DNA of 42,972 nt from Bacteroidaceae bacterium (GTDB taxonomy: Bacteria; Bacteroidota; Bacteroidia; Bacteroidales; Bacteroidaceae), in contig JAFXTO010000023.1 of NCBI GenBank assembly GCA_017535725.1, forward strand, positions 1 to 42,972. Reading direction: 5' to 3'. Below the pieces are notes generated by a model. It had not been told where the DNA came from. It was given only the letters and a program-made list of their open reading frames with translations, and did no database searches. The stretch's first letter is position 1. Each line of letters opens with the position of its first letter. Position numbers and translations under genes: made by a program. Positions 22,888 to 31,501 of this stretch are shown piece after piece.

Positions 22888-25371
22888 ATGAACAGAATCC
22901 TGCTCCTGACCTCCCTGCTGGCACTCGGATTGAGTGCCGCTGCCGACGAACTCCGCGTGACGTCCTTCCGCCATGTGGGACCACTCCCCCTGCAAACGCC
23001 CGTTGTCCTGGACACCACCGACGTCCAGGGCAAGCCCTTTGACGAAGCGTCGTTGCTGCGGACGCCACTCAGATTGGAAAGTACCAAGGACGCCACCACA
23101 CTCTCCTCTCCCACCCTACCCAAGGACGCACAGGGCCGACCAGCCCTGCACCTGCTGACCTTCGACCTGACGAACACCACCTACACGAAAGCACGCATCA
23201 GCATACGCGCGCTGACGAACTATGAGCTCTATGTGGATGGAACGACTGCCTCCAGCGATACAGAAACGGAACTGCTGCCGGGTACGCACGAAGTGGTCAT
23301 CAAGGCCCTGACCACCGCCTCCAGTTCGGACTCGCTACAGGTGACGGTCACGCCCACCGTGGACGGCAGTATCCAGCTCGGCACGGGCAATGGGAAACAG
23401 CTCTACACCATGAACCATGTGCTCCATGCACGCCGATACACGGGCGTCAGCCTCTCGGCCGACGGTCGCTGGATGATTGTCTCGACCTCACAAACGCAGC
23501 CCGGCGGAAGCACCCAGGCACAAACAGAAGTGCGTGAGGTGGCCACAGGAAAGGTTGTGGACTGCCGTGACGGCATCAGCTGGCTTCCGCGCACAAACCA
23601 ATACTATTATACGCGCACACAAGGCGGCAAGCGGGAACTTGTACGCGTGGATCCACAGACAAAAGCCGAGACCATCTTAGCCAGCGAAGTACCAGAAGGA
23701 TACTTTCGAATGGTACCCACGGAAGACCGCCTCATCTTCACCCTCACGGACGAAGGACCACAAGAACGGCCGGACGTCTACGAAGTCATGCATCCAGACG
23801 ACCGACAACCAGGCTGGCGCACCCGCTCCCACCTCGCCATCTACGACCTGCGTACGGGACTGATGCAACCATTGACCTTCGGGCACTCGCAGACTTACCT
23901 TGCAGACATCAGTCAGGACGGACGTCAAGCTCTGGTGATGACCAGCAGCAGTCAGCTGGGCGCACGTCCCACGGAGGTTTCGTCTCTCTATCGTATTAAC
24001 CTCGAGACACTGGCTACAGACACGCTCGTAAGCCGAGAGGGATTCCTCGGAGCAGCACAATTTTCACCCGACGGCCAACAAGTACTGCTGACTGGCTCGC
24101 CGGAGGCTTTCGGTGGTGTGGGTAAAAACGTGCGTCCAGGTCAGACACCCAGTATGATAGATACGCAGCTATTTCTCATGGACCTCGCCACAAGGAAGAT
24201 ACAGCCACTGACACGCGACTTCGACCCGAACGTGCAGCGTGTAGACTGGAAAACGTCCGACGGGATGATTTACCTGACCGCTGAAGACCGCGACAGCGTG
24301 AACCTCTTCCGGCTGGATCCTCAGCGGGGAAGATTTCAGCAGTTAGCTCTACCTGAGGAAGTCGTGGGACGTTTCGACCTGGCAGATGCTGCGCCCACGC
24401 TGGTGTTCTATGGACAGAGTGCATCGAACAGCGACAGGCTATACGTAGTGAAAACTCCTTCCACTCTCCCCCAAAAGGGGGAGCGAGGAGGAAATCTGCT
24501 CCTATTGGAAGACCTCAGCTCCGAGACCCTGCGTGATGTGGAGCTGGGAGCTTGCAAGCCCTACGTCTATGTGAACGAGCGCGGCGAACGCATCCACTGC
24601 CGCTACTACCTGCCTCCACACTTCGACGCCGCCAAAAGCTACCCGATGATTGTCAATTACTACGGCGGCTGCTCGCCCACCAGCCGCAACTTCGAAAGCC
24701 GCTACCCGCAGCACGCCTACGCCGCCCTGGGCTACGTAGTCCTCGTGGTGAACCCGCGTGGTGCTACAGGCTTCGGGCAAGAGTGGTCAGCACAGCACGT
24801 GAACACCGCAGGCGAGGGTGTGGCGGAAGACATCATTGGTGCCGTCGAGGCCTTTTGCAGCGAACACAGATGGGTGAACAAGAATAAGATAGGCTGCATT
24901 GGAGCCAGCTACGGCGGTTTCATGACGCAGTACCTGCAGACAAAGACAGACCTCTTCGCCGCCGCCATCAGCCACGCAGGTATCAGTGACCACACGAGCT
25001 ACTGGGGCGAGGGCTACTGGGGCTACACCTACAGCGAGGTCTCGATGGCCAACAGCTACCCGTGGACGCGCAAGGACCTGTACGTAGAGCAGAGCCCGCT
25101 CTTCAACGCCGAGAAGATCCACACTCCCCTGCTCTTCCTCCACGGCGACCAAGACCACAACGTGCCCGTGGGCGAAAGCATTCAGATGTACACTGCCCTG
25201 AAACTCCTGGGGCGTCCGACAGCAATGGTACTCGTCAAGGACCAAGACCACCACATCACGGACTACACCAAGCGACTGCGATGGCAGCAAACCATCTGGG
25301 CCTGGTTCGCCCGTTGGCTGCAGGATGACCCCACTTGGTGGCTGTCGATGTATCCAGACAAGGAGCTCTGA
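22888..25371 (+). CDS. S9 family prolyl oligopeptidase / dipeptidyl peptidase IV-like
   Basis: Predicted secreted or periplasmic serine peptidase of 827 residues that cleaves short peptides, often after proline. A signal peptide (ILLLTSLLALGLSAAA) is followed by a beta-propeller region (about 170-560) and a C-terminal alpha/beta hydrolase domain. The catalytic triad is visible: Ser674 in GASYGGF, Asp756 in HGDQDHNVP and His788 in KDQDHHIT. The upstream in-frame start at 22771 would add a non-signal extension that crosses the promoter, so 22888 is chosen. It converges on the arabinofuranosidase gene across a hairpin terminator. Confidence 0.9.
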   Translation: MNRILLLTSLLALGLSAAADELRVTSFRHVGPLPLQTPVVLDTTDVQGKPFDEASLLRTPLRLESTKDATTLSSPTLPKDAQGRPALHLLTFDLTNTTYTKARISIRALTNYELYVDGTTASSDTETELLPGTHEVVIKALTTASSSDSLQVTVTPTVDGSIQLGTGNGKQLYTMNHVLHARRYTGVSLSADGRWMIVSTSQTQPGGSTQAQTEVREVATGKVVDCRDGISWLPRTNQYYYTRTQGGKRELVRVDPQTKAETILASEVPEGYFRMVPTEDRLIFTLTDEGPQERPDVYEVMHPDDRQPGWRTRSHLAIYDLRTGLMQPLTFGHSQTYLADISQDGRQALVMTSSSQLGARPTEVSSLYRINLETLATDTLVSREGFLGAAQFSPDGQQVLLTGSPEAFGGVGKNVRPGQTPSMIDTQLFLMDLATRKIQPLTRDFDPNVQRVDWKTSDGMIYLTAEDRDSVNLFRLDPQRGRFQQLALPEEVVGRFDLADAAPTLVFYGQSASNSDRLYVVKTPSTLPQKGERGGNLLLLEDLSSETLRDVELGACKPYVYVNERGERIHCRYYLPPHFDAAKSYPMIVNYYGGCSPTSRNFESRYPQHAYAALGYVVLVVNPRGATGFGQEWSAQHVNTAGEGVAEDIIGAVEAFCSEHRWVNKNKIGCIGASYGGFMTQYLQTKTDLFAAAISHAGISDHTSYWGEGYWGYTYSEVSMANSYPWTRKDLYVEQSPLFNAEKIHTPLLFLHGDQDHNVPVGESIQMYTALKLLGRPTAMVLVKDQDHHITDYTKRLRWQQTIWAWFARWLQDDPTWWLSMYPDKEL

Positions 25372-25372
25372 A

Positions 25373-25410
25373 GACGAAGGGAGCCTGCGGTTGTGCAGGC
25401 TCCCTTCGTC
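25373..25410. terminator. Bidirectional hairpin terminator
   Basis: A perfect 16-bp stem (GACGAAGGGAGCCTGC at 25373-25388 with its complement at 25395-25410) closes a 6-nt loop, GGTTGT. It starts right after the S9 peptidase stop codon and lies 18 bp from the end of the convergent arabinofuranosidase gene. A T-run follows on the plus strand after a short gap. Confidence 0.9.
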
Positions 25411-25428
25411 ACTATATCATTTTTTCCA

Positions 25429-27936
25429 TCACTTCACCTTCACTCGCAGGATACTGAGCGAGAAAGGCTGGATGGGATAATCGAGGGAGGTTGTGCCCTC
25501 CTTGATACGGATGGGATATTCCACGGGCGAGACGTTGAGCTGCTGGCGCATGGAGTTCTCGTCGCTACCTTTGGCAGATGCGAGGACGATGGCTCGGGCC
25601 TGACCAGCGGCCTCATAGCCGAGGTTAACGCGGGCGGTCTGCGCTGCGCTGGTGGGGTTCACAAGCTTGATGATGAGTTCGTTGGTCTTCTCGTCGAGGG
25701 TAGCGTTAGCGTAGAGGCTCTGACGGTCTGGAAGGGTGAACTCATGGACGAGTTCCCCATCGAGGCGACAGCGGGCGGTAACTCCGCGCACCTGTACTTC
25801 CACGTCGTACCAGCGTCCCTCCTCAAGGTGTCCCCTGATAGCACCCACGGTGTTCTTACCGCCGTCAGCCATGTGTTCAATAGCATGCTGCGAGTTACCC
25901 CATCCTCCGAGATTCCACCAGATGAGGTTCTCGTCGTCCTCAGCTCCGAAGACGATGATGAACCCTTCGTTGCCCTCCATTCGGCGCGCTTCCACATGAA
26001 TGGTGTACTCATAGGGTAACTGCGTCCTGCAGAGCAGCACACTGCCCTCGGCACGCTGGTTCTGCTGCTTGAGCACACCGTCCTCTACAGCCCATTGGCT
26101 CTGGGTGCGTCTGCGGCCATCCGCCTCGCCACCAAAGGTCTCCCAGTTGGCAGAAGGAACAGGACTGTCGGCAGAGGCGAAGTCGTCCTGCAGAAGTACA
26201 CTGCCGTCGGAACCAATGACACGCAGGTTACGGAACTCAGCTTTCGTGCCCCAAGTGGAGAAGCCCATGCGGTGTCCGATTGTCGGAGGCAGCGAATTGT
26301 CGCTGACGCTGACAGGAACGATACGCGAACCTATATTATTAGCCATGATTTTCTGAACCTGATAAGAGGGCGTTCCGAAGCTCTGGGAGGCATTAAAGCG
26401 AATCATATCCGGACGCCAGGCAGGATTGTGTTCATTGACGAAGATAGGAGCGTAGCTACCCATGATGACCAGGTCAGAGTTACGTTCCAAGCCTTGCATG
26501 TAAATGGCCTCACCCAGCGCTGCCGTGAGATGGCCGTTGACGCCATAGCCCTGAGTTACAGCGTACTCACCGATATAAATCTTGGGACCCTGACGACTAT
26601 AGGAATCGTATTTATTGAAGTTCTTCTCGAACCACGAGGGCGAACGGTAGTAATGTTCATCGAGGATATCCACGGGATGCTGGCTGCGCCAAGAGGGTTC
26701 ATCGGTTCCCCAGGACTCCACGTTCCCGATGACCTCCACCTCGGGGTACTTCTCCTTGATGGCGCGGTAGAATTGGATGTAGCGCTCGAAATAGTGTTCG
26801 CTCTGGTCCCGATTGGAGTCGAAGTAGAAGTTTGCATTCTCGTTTCCGACCTCTAAGAGCCGGAGTCCAAAAGGTTCAGGATGCCCGTTTTGTGCACGAA
26901 GGGCTCCCCACTTGGTGGTCGTAGCATCGCCGTTAGCATATTCGAGGGCGTCGAGAGCTTCCTGAATGTACTCCTCCAGTTGGTCGTAGGGTTGCAGCCA
27001 TCCGTGACCCAGTCCCACGTTGACCACGAAGAGGGGTTCTGCTCCCAGGTCTTCAGTCAACTGCAGCATTTCGTGGTAGCCGAAACCATCGGTGATGTTA
27101 TATCCCCAGTTCACGCTGAGATGCCCCGGTCGCTGCTCGATGGGGCCTATGGTGTTCTTCCACTCGAAGCGGTTGTGCAGCTTGTTACGCGGAGTGGTCT
27201 GCCCCTCTACGTAGCAGCCGCCAGGGAATCGCACGAATTTCGGATGAAGAGCTTCCAGGAGTTCCGCCAAATCTATACGGCAACCATTGGGGCGACCCTT
27301 GTAGGTGGGCGGGAAGAGCGAGACGACATCCAGGGTGAATGAACCTGGCTGACCGAACGTCAGCGATAGCTGACCCTCGGGATCGCTGGCTTCGGCCTTG
27401 ATGGCGACGTCCTTAATCTGTGTCCATTGGCCTCCCTTTAGTTTCAGGGGAACGGTTGTCTGTCCGAGATCACGGCCGTCAGCACCGGTGAGGGTGATGG
27501 TCATGTCGCCCTTATAGGAGGTTTCAGACTTCACCCAAGCGGAAAAGGTATAGGTGGTCTGCTGGCGGAAGTTCATGCCCCAATAGCCGTCGTTCCGCAC
27601 ACCCTGACCGCCAGAGGTGATGGCGAGGCGCAAGGCGTGAGCCTGACGTTCGTTGAGCATGCCTTCGGTAGTCAGCGAAGCCTGTGCTCCGCCGAGGGGA
27701 GCCCAGTGGACAGGACGTTCCTCGTCGTCCTCGAACGAGCGGTTCTGAACCAGTTCGGCGTAAAGACCGCCGTCGCCAGCGTGGTTGATTTCTTCGAAGA
27801 AAATGCCGTAGAGGCGAGGACTGACCTGAGCACCCGGATGGGAGGAATCCACCGTGACGGTGAGTTGTGCCTGAGCATTCGGCGAGGCGAGAGCACCAAA
27901 GATGAGTCCTGTACTCAGAATGTGTTTAATGTTCAT
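25429..27936 (-). CDS. GH51 alpha-L-arabinofuranosidase
   Basis: This predicted secreted glycosidase of 835 residues removes L-arabinose side chains from arabinan and arabinoxylan. After a signal peptide (LIFGALASPNAQAQ) come a short GH51 N-terminal stretch (SPRLYGIFFEEINHAGDGG), a carbohydrate-binding-like insert (about 75-210), and the TIM barrel. The barrel has FVRFPGGCYVEG, the acid/base Glu in EVGNENANF (about residue 365) and the nucleophile Glu in YIGEYAV (about residue 456). A laminin-G/DUF1080-like domain (about 570-730) is inserted before the final beta domain. No SusC/SusD genes are adjacent, so it is not in a visible polysaccharide utilisation locus. Confidence 0.92.
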   Translation of the reverse strand: MNIKHILSTGLIFGALASPNAQAQLTVTVDSSHPGAQVSPRLYGIFFEEINHAGDGGLYAELVQNRSFEDDEERPVHWAPLGGAQASLTTEGMLNERQAHALRLAITSGGQGVRNDGYWGMNFRQQTTYTFSAWVKSETSYKGDMTITLTGADGRDLGQTTVPLKLKGGQWTQIKDVAIKAEASDPEGQLSLTFGQPGSFTLDVVSLFPPTYKGRPNGCRIDLAELLEALHPKFVRFPGGCYVEGQTTPRNKLHNRFEWKNTIGPIEQRPGHLSVNWGYNITDGFGYHEMLQLTEDLGAEPLFVVNVGLGHGWLQPYDQLEEYIQEALDALEYANGDATTTKWGALRAQNGHPEPFGLRLLEVGNENANFYFDSNRDQSEHYFERYIQFYRAIKEKYPEVEVIGNVESWGTDEPSWRSQHPVDILDEHYYRSPSWFEKNFNKYDSYSRQGPKIYIGEYAVTQGYGVNGHLTAALGEAIYMQGLERNSDLVIMGSYAPIFVNEHNPAWRPDMIRFNASQSFGTPSYQVQKIMANNIGSRIVPVSVSDNSLPPTIGHRMGFSTWGTKAEFRNLRVIGSDGSVLLQDDFASADSPVPSANWETFGGEADGRRRTQSQWAVEDGVLKQQNQRAEGSVLLCRTQLPYEYTIHVEARRMEGNEGFIIVFGAEDDENLIWWNLGGWGNSQHAIEHMADGGKNTVGAIRGHLEEGRWYDVEVQVRGVTARCRLDGELVHEFTLPDRQSLYANATLDEKTNELIIKLVNPTSAAQTARVNLGYEAAGQARAIVLASAKGSDENSMRQQLNVSPVEYPIRIKEGTTSLDYPIQPFSLSILRVKVK

Positions 27937-27978
27937 TGGTTGATGCGAAAATTTTGTGGTTTTTGATTATTGCCGTTG

Positions 27979-27986
27979 CAAAAGTA
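27979..27986 (-). promoter_or_regulatory. -7 element of the arabinofuranosidase promoter
   Basis: The minus strand reads TACTTTTG, an exact TAnnTTTG, 42 bp ahead of the ATG at 27936. The -33 box is weak (TTTC). It is divergent from the promoter at 28026-28057. Confidence 0.55.
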
Positions 27987-28025
27987 ATAAAAGTAATCGA
28001 AAGAACATAATATGTCAGCACTTTT

Positions 28026-28057
28026 TTTGGCCGTTAGCGTAATTTTAGCTACTTTTG
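28026..28057 (+). promoter_or_regulatory. Promoter of the SbcC-like coiled-coil gene
   Basis: TTTG (28026-28029), 20 nt, then TACTTTTG (28050-28057) is a full match to the Bacteroidetes consensus, 30 bp ahead of the ATG at 28088. Confidence 0.75.
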
Positions 28058-28087
28058 CAGTGCTTTTCTTGAATAATCGATTACATA

Positions 28088-30787
28088 ATGGCAACAGATA
28101 CTCCCTCTATCTCCCCTCGAATGACTATAGAAGAGAACGCTCGCCAGTGGTGGTTAGAACGATTCGGAACACCACTGCCCGAAGATGTCAAGACCTGGCT
28201 GCGTGGAATCATCCGACAGGAAGCCCAGCGGGTGCGCTTGGAAGCAAACATCCTGGATGACCAGACGCTACAGCGAACGCGCGAGAGCCGACGGCTGCAA
28301 CAGACCAAACTCTCCAACGTGGAAGAATCCCTGACGCGGACACATATCCGTCAGGAACGCACTCGCCGCTACATCGAACTGATTACCGAGCTGGATGAAC
28401 GACGCAAACGGCTCTATGAACTCAACAAGCAGAAAGCCAGCTTGCTTACGCAGCAGCGAGAGCTGGAACGCTTCGAGACCTTCGAACCCATGAATGGACG
28501 CGTACAGCGCATCCACACCCTCTCCCGTGGTATCTCACTCGCTCGGACGACCTCCAGCCAGCTGGCTCTGGAAATCGAAGAGGCGAAGAAACTTGTGTCC
28601 GACTCCAACCGAAAAGTCCTTGACGGACGCAAGCTATTGCAGAACACCTTCGATGCACTCATCCTCGCAGCCAACACCATGACCGAGGGCGAGAGACTGA
28701 CCGAGCGTGCCTCACTCCTCAGAGCTGCACAGGCTGAGAGTAACCGTCATGCTCAAACTGTCCAAGAACAGCAGAAACTCATGCTGAAGCAACTCGAGGA
28801 ACTGCAGAGGGACTACGAACAGATAGAGGCAGAGCTATCCGGGCTGAGGCTGAAACGCCAGTCCTTAGAAGCTCACAGCCAGATGATTCAGAAGAGTAGT
28901 GGTATCCTCGTCATGCTCGACGAACTACTCGAAACCACCCTCCTTCGCGACAGCCTCTCCAACGAGTACAACCAAGCCTTACGCCGACAGAACGAACGCG
29001 ACAAGCAACTGGGAACACTATTCATCCAACACCAAGAGCTCAATGTCAAAATCGAAGCTCGCGAGGAGGAAATAATCGCACACCGCAAGAGTATAGCAGG
29101 ACAAGACAGCTTCAACATGCAGCGACGTGCGCTGGAACTCAGGAGCCGCAAACTCATGCTCCAGATGGGACTCTCGCTCTGGAAGAATATCTCTACGGGC
29201 TACAACCAGATTGAACTCAAAAGCCAGCAGATAACCACCATGCGGCTGAGGGCAGACCACCTCAACAGGACCATCGACCAGCTCGATGCAGAAGTGCGAA
29301 GGACAGAGGCTCTGCTCCGGCAGAAGACGTACCACTGGACACTCACCAAGAGCCAGAACGTCATCGAGATGCGAGGCGACCTGCAGGAGGGGAAGCCCTG
29401 CATCGTATGCGGAGCCACACACCACCCCAGAAGCAGCGAGGAGCTGAATGGACAGAGTGTACTCATCAATTCCCTCAAGGCCGACTGCGAGCACCTGGAA
29501 ACGGAACTCGCCAACAAGAGGAGAGAACTGGAAGAAGCACAACAGGAACTCACCGCCACACGCGCCAAGATGGATGTGGAGACGGCAAACTACAAGCTAC
29601 TGCTCGACCGTCAGCAACAGGACACCGCCGAATGGCAAGAGTTTGCCGGACTGGACCGTTCGTTCAGCGATTGCACTCAGAGCACCAACCGCGAAGCGCG
29701 ACTGACTACCTTGCTGCAACTCATCGAGAAGACCACCGTGGATGCAGAGAACGCCGAGAAGGAGCTGAAAGCTTTCACATTCCACCTCGACGCCATCGCA
29801 CAAATCGGAGAGGAAGTGCAGAGCATGAGACAGCAACTGGCGGAACAACAGGAACGACTGAACGAAGCGAACACAGCCTGTCAGGTCATGGCTGGACAGG
29901 TGGAGCGCATCAACCAGAGACTCTCGAACGCAACCAACAAATACCGCCATCGTTACGAGGTACTCGAAAAGCTGATTTCCATACCCGAATGGTTCCGTGA
30001 ATGGAAGCAGTCACCCGAGAGCCTGAAACAGCATATTCAGGAAATGACCCAACAATGGGCCAAGCTGGAAGTGGACATCGCACGCAGGGAACGTGACCTT
30101 GCCCTGAACGACGTGCAAATCCAACTCCTGGAGAAAAACGCCAACGAGCTGCAAGCCATCGGACTCCAAATCGACAATAGCACAACAGTCAACGCCGAAC
30201 AGGCCTCGAAGGCGGAGGAGGCCCTCCACCGGCTGCTGGACGGCAACGAGGGAAAGGCACTATTCCAAGACGCCACGGCCATGACGCGCAAGCAAAACAA
30301 GACACAGATCGAGTACGAGCAAGAGTACTTGCAACAGCTTACAGAACTGCTTACGCTCACAACACGGCAAACCAACCTCGACGAAATCATCCTGCAAGAC
30401 GAACAGCGGGTGGCTGAGGAACGAAAGGAGCTGGACCTCTGGATGCGAAAGTACAACGCCAACAACCCACCCGTGCAGTTCGCCGAACTGGAACGTGTGC
30501 TGACCGACGAGAAAGACTGGAACGACATCCGACAGCGTGTACGAGAGACTACGATAGAAGCCGAAACCACTCAGGCGCGCCTGGAGTACCTCCGAACACA
30601 AATCATTGCTCTGCAAGCAGAAGGAATTCACCCCACAAAGGATGCCGAGGAACAGGAACAGCAAATCATCGCCGAACAACTGGAAGAATTAGAGCAGCAG
30701 CGAAGGAACATCCTACAGCAGATTGCACACTATGACGAGCTCCTGCGTGCACACGAACAGGCATGTGCGGCCACGGGAACCTTGTAA
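28088..30787 (+). CDS. Headless SbcC/Rad50-like coiled-coil protein with central zinc hook
   Basis: This 899-residue protein is almost entirely heptad-patterned coiled coil, rich in Glu, Gln, Leu and Arg. At its exact middle (Cys438 and Cys441) it has LQEGKPCIVCGATHHP, a close match to the SbcC/Rad50 zinc-hook apex (PCxxCG followed by HP). Two arms of about 400 residues flank the hook, as in SbcC. However, no Walker A, LSGGE signature or Walker B is seen at either end, so the ATPase heads are missing. No sbcD nuclease gene is adjacent. It could dimerise through zinc and tether DNA or proteins without ATP. Function is not known. Confidence 0.75.
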   Translation: MATDTPSISPRMTIEENARQWWLERFGTPLPEDVKTWLRGIIRQEAQRVRLEANILDDQTLQRTRESRRLQQTKLSNVEESLTRTHIRQERTRRYIELITELDERRKRLYELNKQKASLLTQQRELERFETFEPMNGRVQRIHTLSRGISLARTTSSQLALEIEEAKKLVSDSNRKVLDGRKLLQNTFDALILAANTMTEGERLTERASLLRAAQAESNRHAQTVQEQQKLMLKQLEELQRDYEQIEAELSGLRLKRQSLEAHSQMIQKSSGILVMLDELLETTLLRDSLSNEYNQALRRQNERDKQLGTLFIQHQELNVKIEAREEEIIAHRKSIAGQDSFNMQRRALELRSRKLMLQMGLSLWKNISTGYNQIELKSQQITTMRLRADHLNRTIDQLDAEVRRTEALLRQKTYHWTLTKSQNVIEMRGDLQEGKPCIVCGATHHPRSSEELNGQSVLINSLKADCEHLETELANKRRELEEAQQELTATRAKMDVETANYKLLLDRQQQDTAEWQEFAGLDRSFSDCTQSTNREARLTTLLQLIEKTTVDAENAEKELKAFTFHLDAIAQIGEEVQSMRQQLAEQQERLNEANTACQVMAGQVERINQRLSNATNKYRHRYEVLEKLISIPEWFREWKQSPESLKQHIQEMTQQWAKLEVDIARRERDLALNDVQIQLLEKNANELQAIGLQIDNSTTVNAEQASKAEEALHRLLDGNEGKALFQDATAMTRKQNKTQIEYEQEYLQQLTELLTLTTRQTNLDEIILQDEQRVAEERKELDLWMRKYNANNPPVQFAELERVLTDEKDWNDIRQRVRETTIEAETTQARLEYLRTQIIALQAEGIHPTKDAEEQEQQIIAEQLEELEQQRRNILQQIAHYDELLRAHEQACAATGTL

Positions 30788-30921
30788 GTTACTGTAAAAA
30801 TAGGAGGCCAAATCATACCAACTTATTTATTTACGGTTACTAAAAGCAAAAAAACGTTTTTTTTACGACCCTCTTCCTAAAAAAACGCTCCTTTCATAGG
30901 GCTTGTATTTAGAAAATTAGG

Positions 30922-30968
30922 TATTTTTGCGCTCGAATAACACCATATTTTGCACTCGAATAACACCA
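30922..30968 (+). promoter_or_regulatory. Tandem duplicated promoter/operator-like sequence before the AraC-type gene
   Basis: Two imperfect 23-24 bp direct repeats abut (30922-30945 and 30946-30968), both containing CTCGAATAACACCA. The first begins TATTTTTG, an exact TAnnTTTG; the second begins TATTTTGC. The gene starts at 31012. The repeats may be binding sites for the regulator itself or a duplicated promoter. The rest of the 224-bp gap from 30788 is A/T-rich and shows no other feature. Confidence 0.55.
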
Positions 30969-31011
30969 GAAACAGAAACATACGGCTATAACCAATAAAA
31001 TACTCAGTACT

Positions 31012-31467
31012 ATGGCAAAGTATAATTATCGCGAGAAAAAAGAGAAGCCTGCTACGTATCGCGTTCAGGTGAAGCCAGAAGTCGTCGACGCGCTCTATGA
31101 ACAAATTCTCCGGAAGATGATTGTGGAGAAGAAATATCGTGACCCTGCCTATAACGCCAAGAAGTTGGCCGAGGAACTCCAGACCAACACACGATACATC
31201 AGCGCCGCCATCAGCCTGCGTTTCCAGATGAGCTACCCAAAGCTCATTGCTAGCTACCGCATCCGCGACGCTATCAGCATCCTGCAGGACAAGCGGAAGA
31301 AGGGAATGACCATGGAAGAGGTGGCTACGGCGTGCGGATTCGCTAACAGGCAGTCCTTCTACGCCGCGTTCTACCACCTCCAGGGGAAGACTCCCAAACA
31401 ATACCAGGCAGAGTTCCTCGCCAAAATGGCTCTGCCCAAACGCCCACGGAAGACCAAGAGCGAATAG
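31012..31467 (+). CDS. AraC-type helix-turn-helix regulator (DNA-binding domain only)
   Basis: This 151-residue protein consists of an AraC C-terminal double helix-turn-helix with a short basic N-terminal part and no ligand-binding domain. The first HTH covers about residues 50-75 (AKKLAEELQTNTRYISAAIS). The second covers about 100-135 (MTMEEVATACGFANRQSFYAAFYHLQGKTPKQY), matching the AraC signature. The lysine-rich ends suggest strong DNA affinity. It lies 34 bp ahead of DPP III on the same strand. Stand-alone AraC domains are common in Bacteroidetes; the target is unknown. Confidence 0.82.
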   Translation: MAKYNYREKKEKPATYRVQVKPEVVDALYEQILRKMIVEKKYRDPAYNAKKLAEELQTNTRYISAAISLRFQMSYPKLIASYRIRDAISILQDKRKKGMTMEEVATACGFANRQSFYAAFYHLQGKTPKQYQAEFLAKMALPKRPRKTKSE

Positions 31468-31501
31468 GAACACGACCAATGAAGAAACAGCCGCAACAAC
31501 G

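Noticed and set aside
25429-27936. Polysaccharide utilisation locus around the GH51 enzyme
   Set aside because: No SusC/SusD pair, hybrid two-component regulator or further glycosidases lie nearby.
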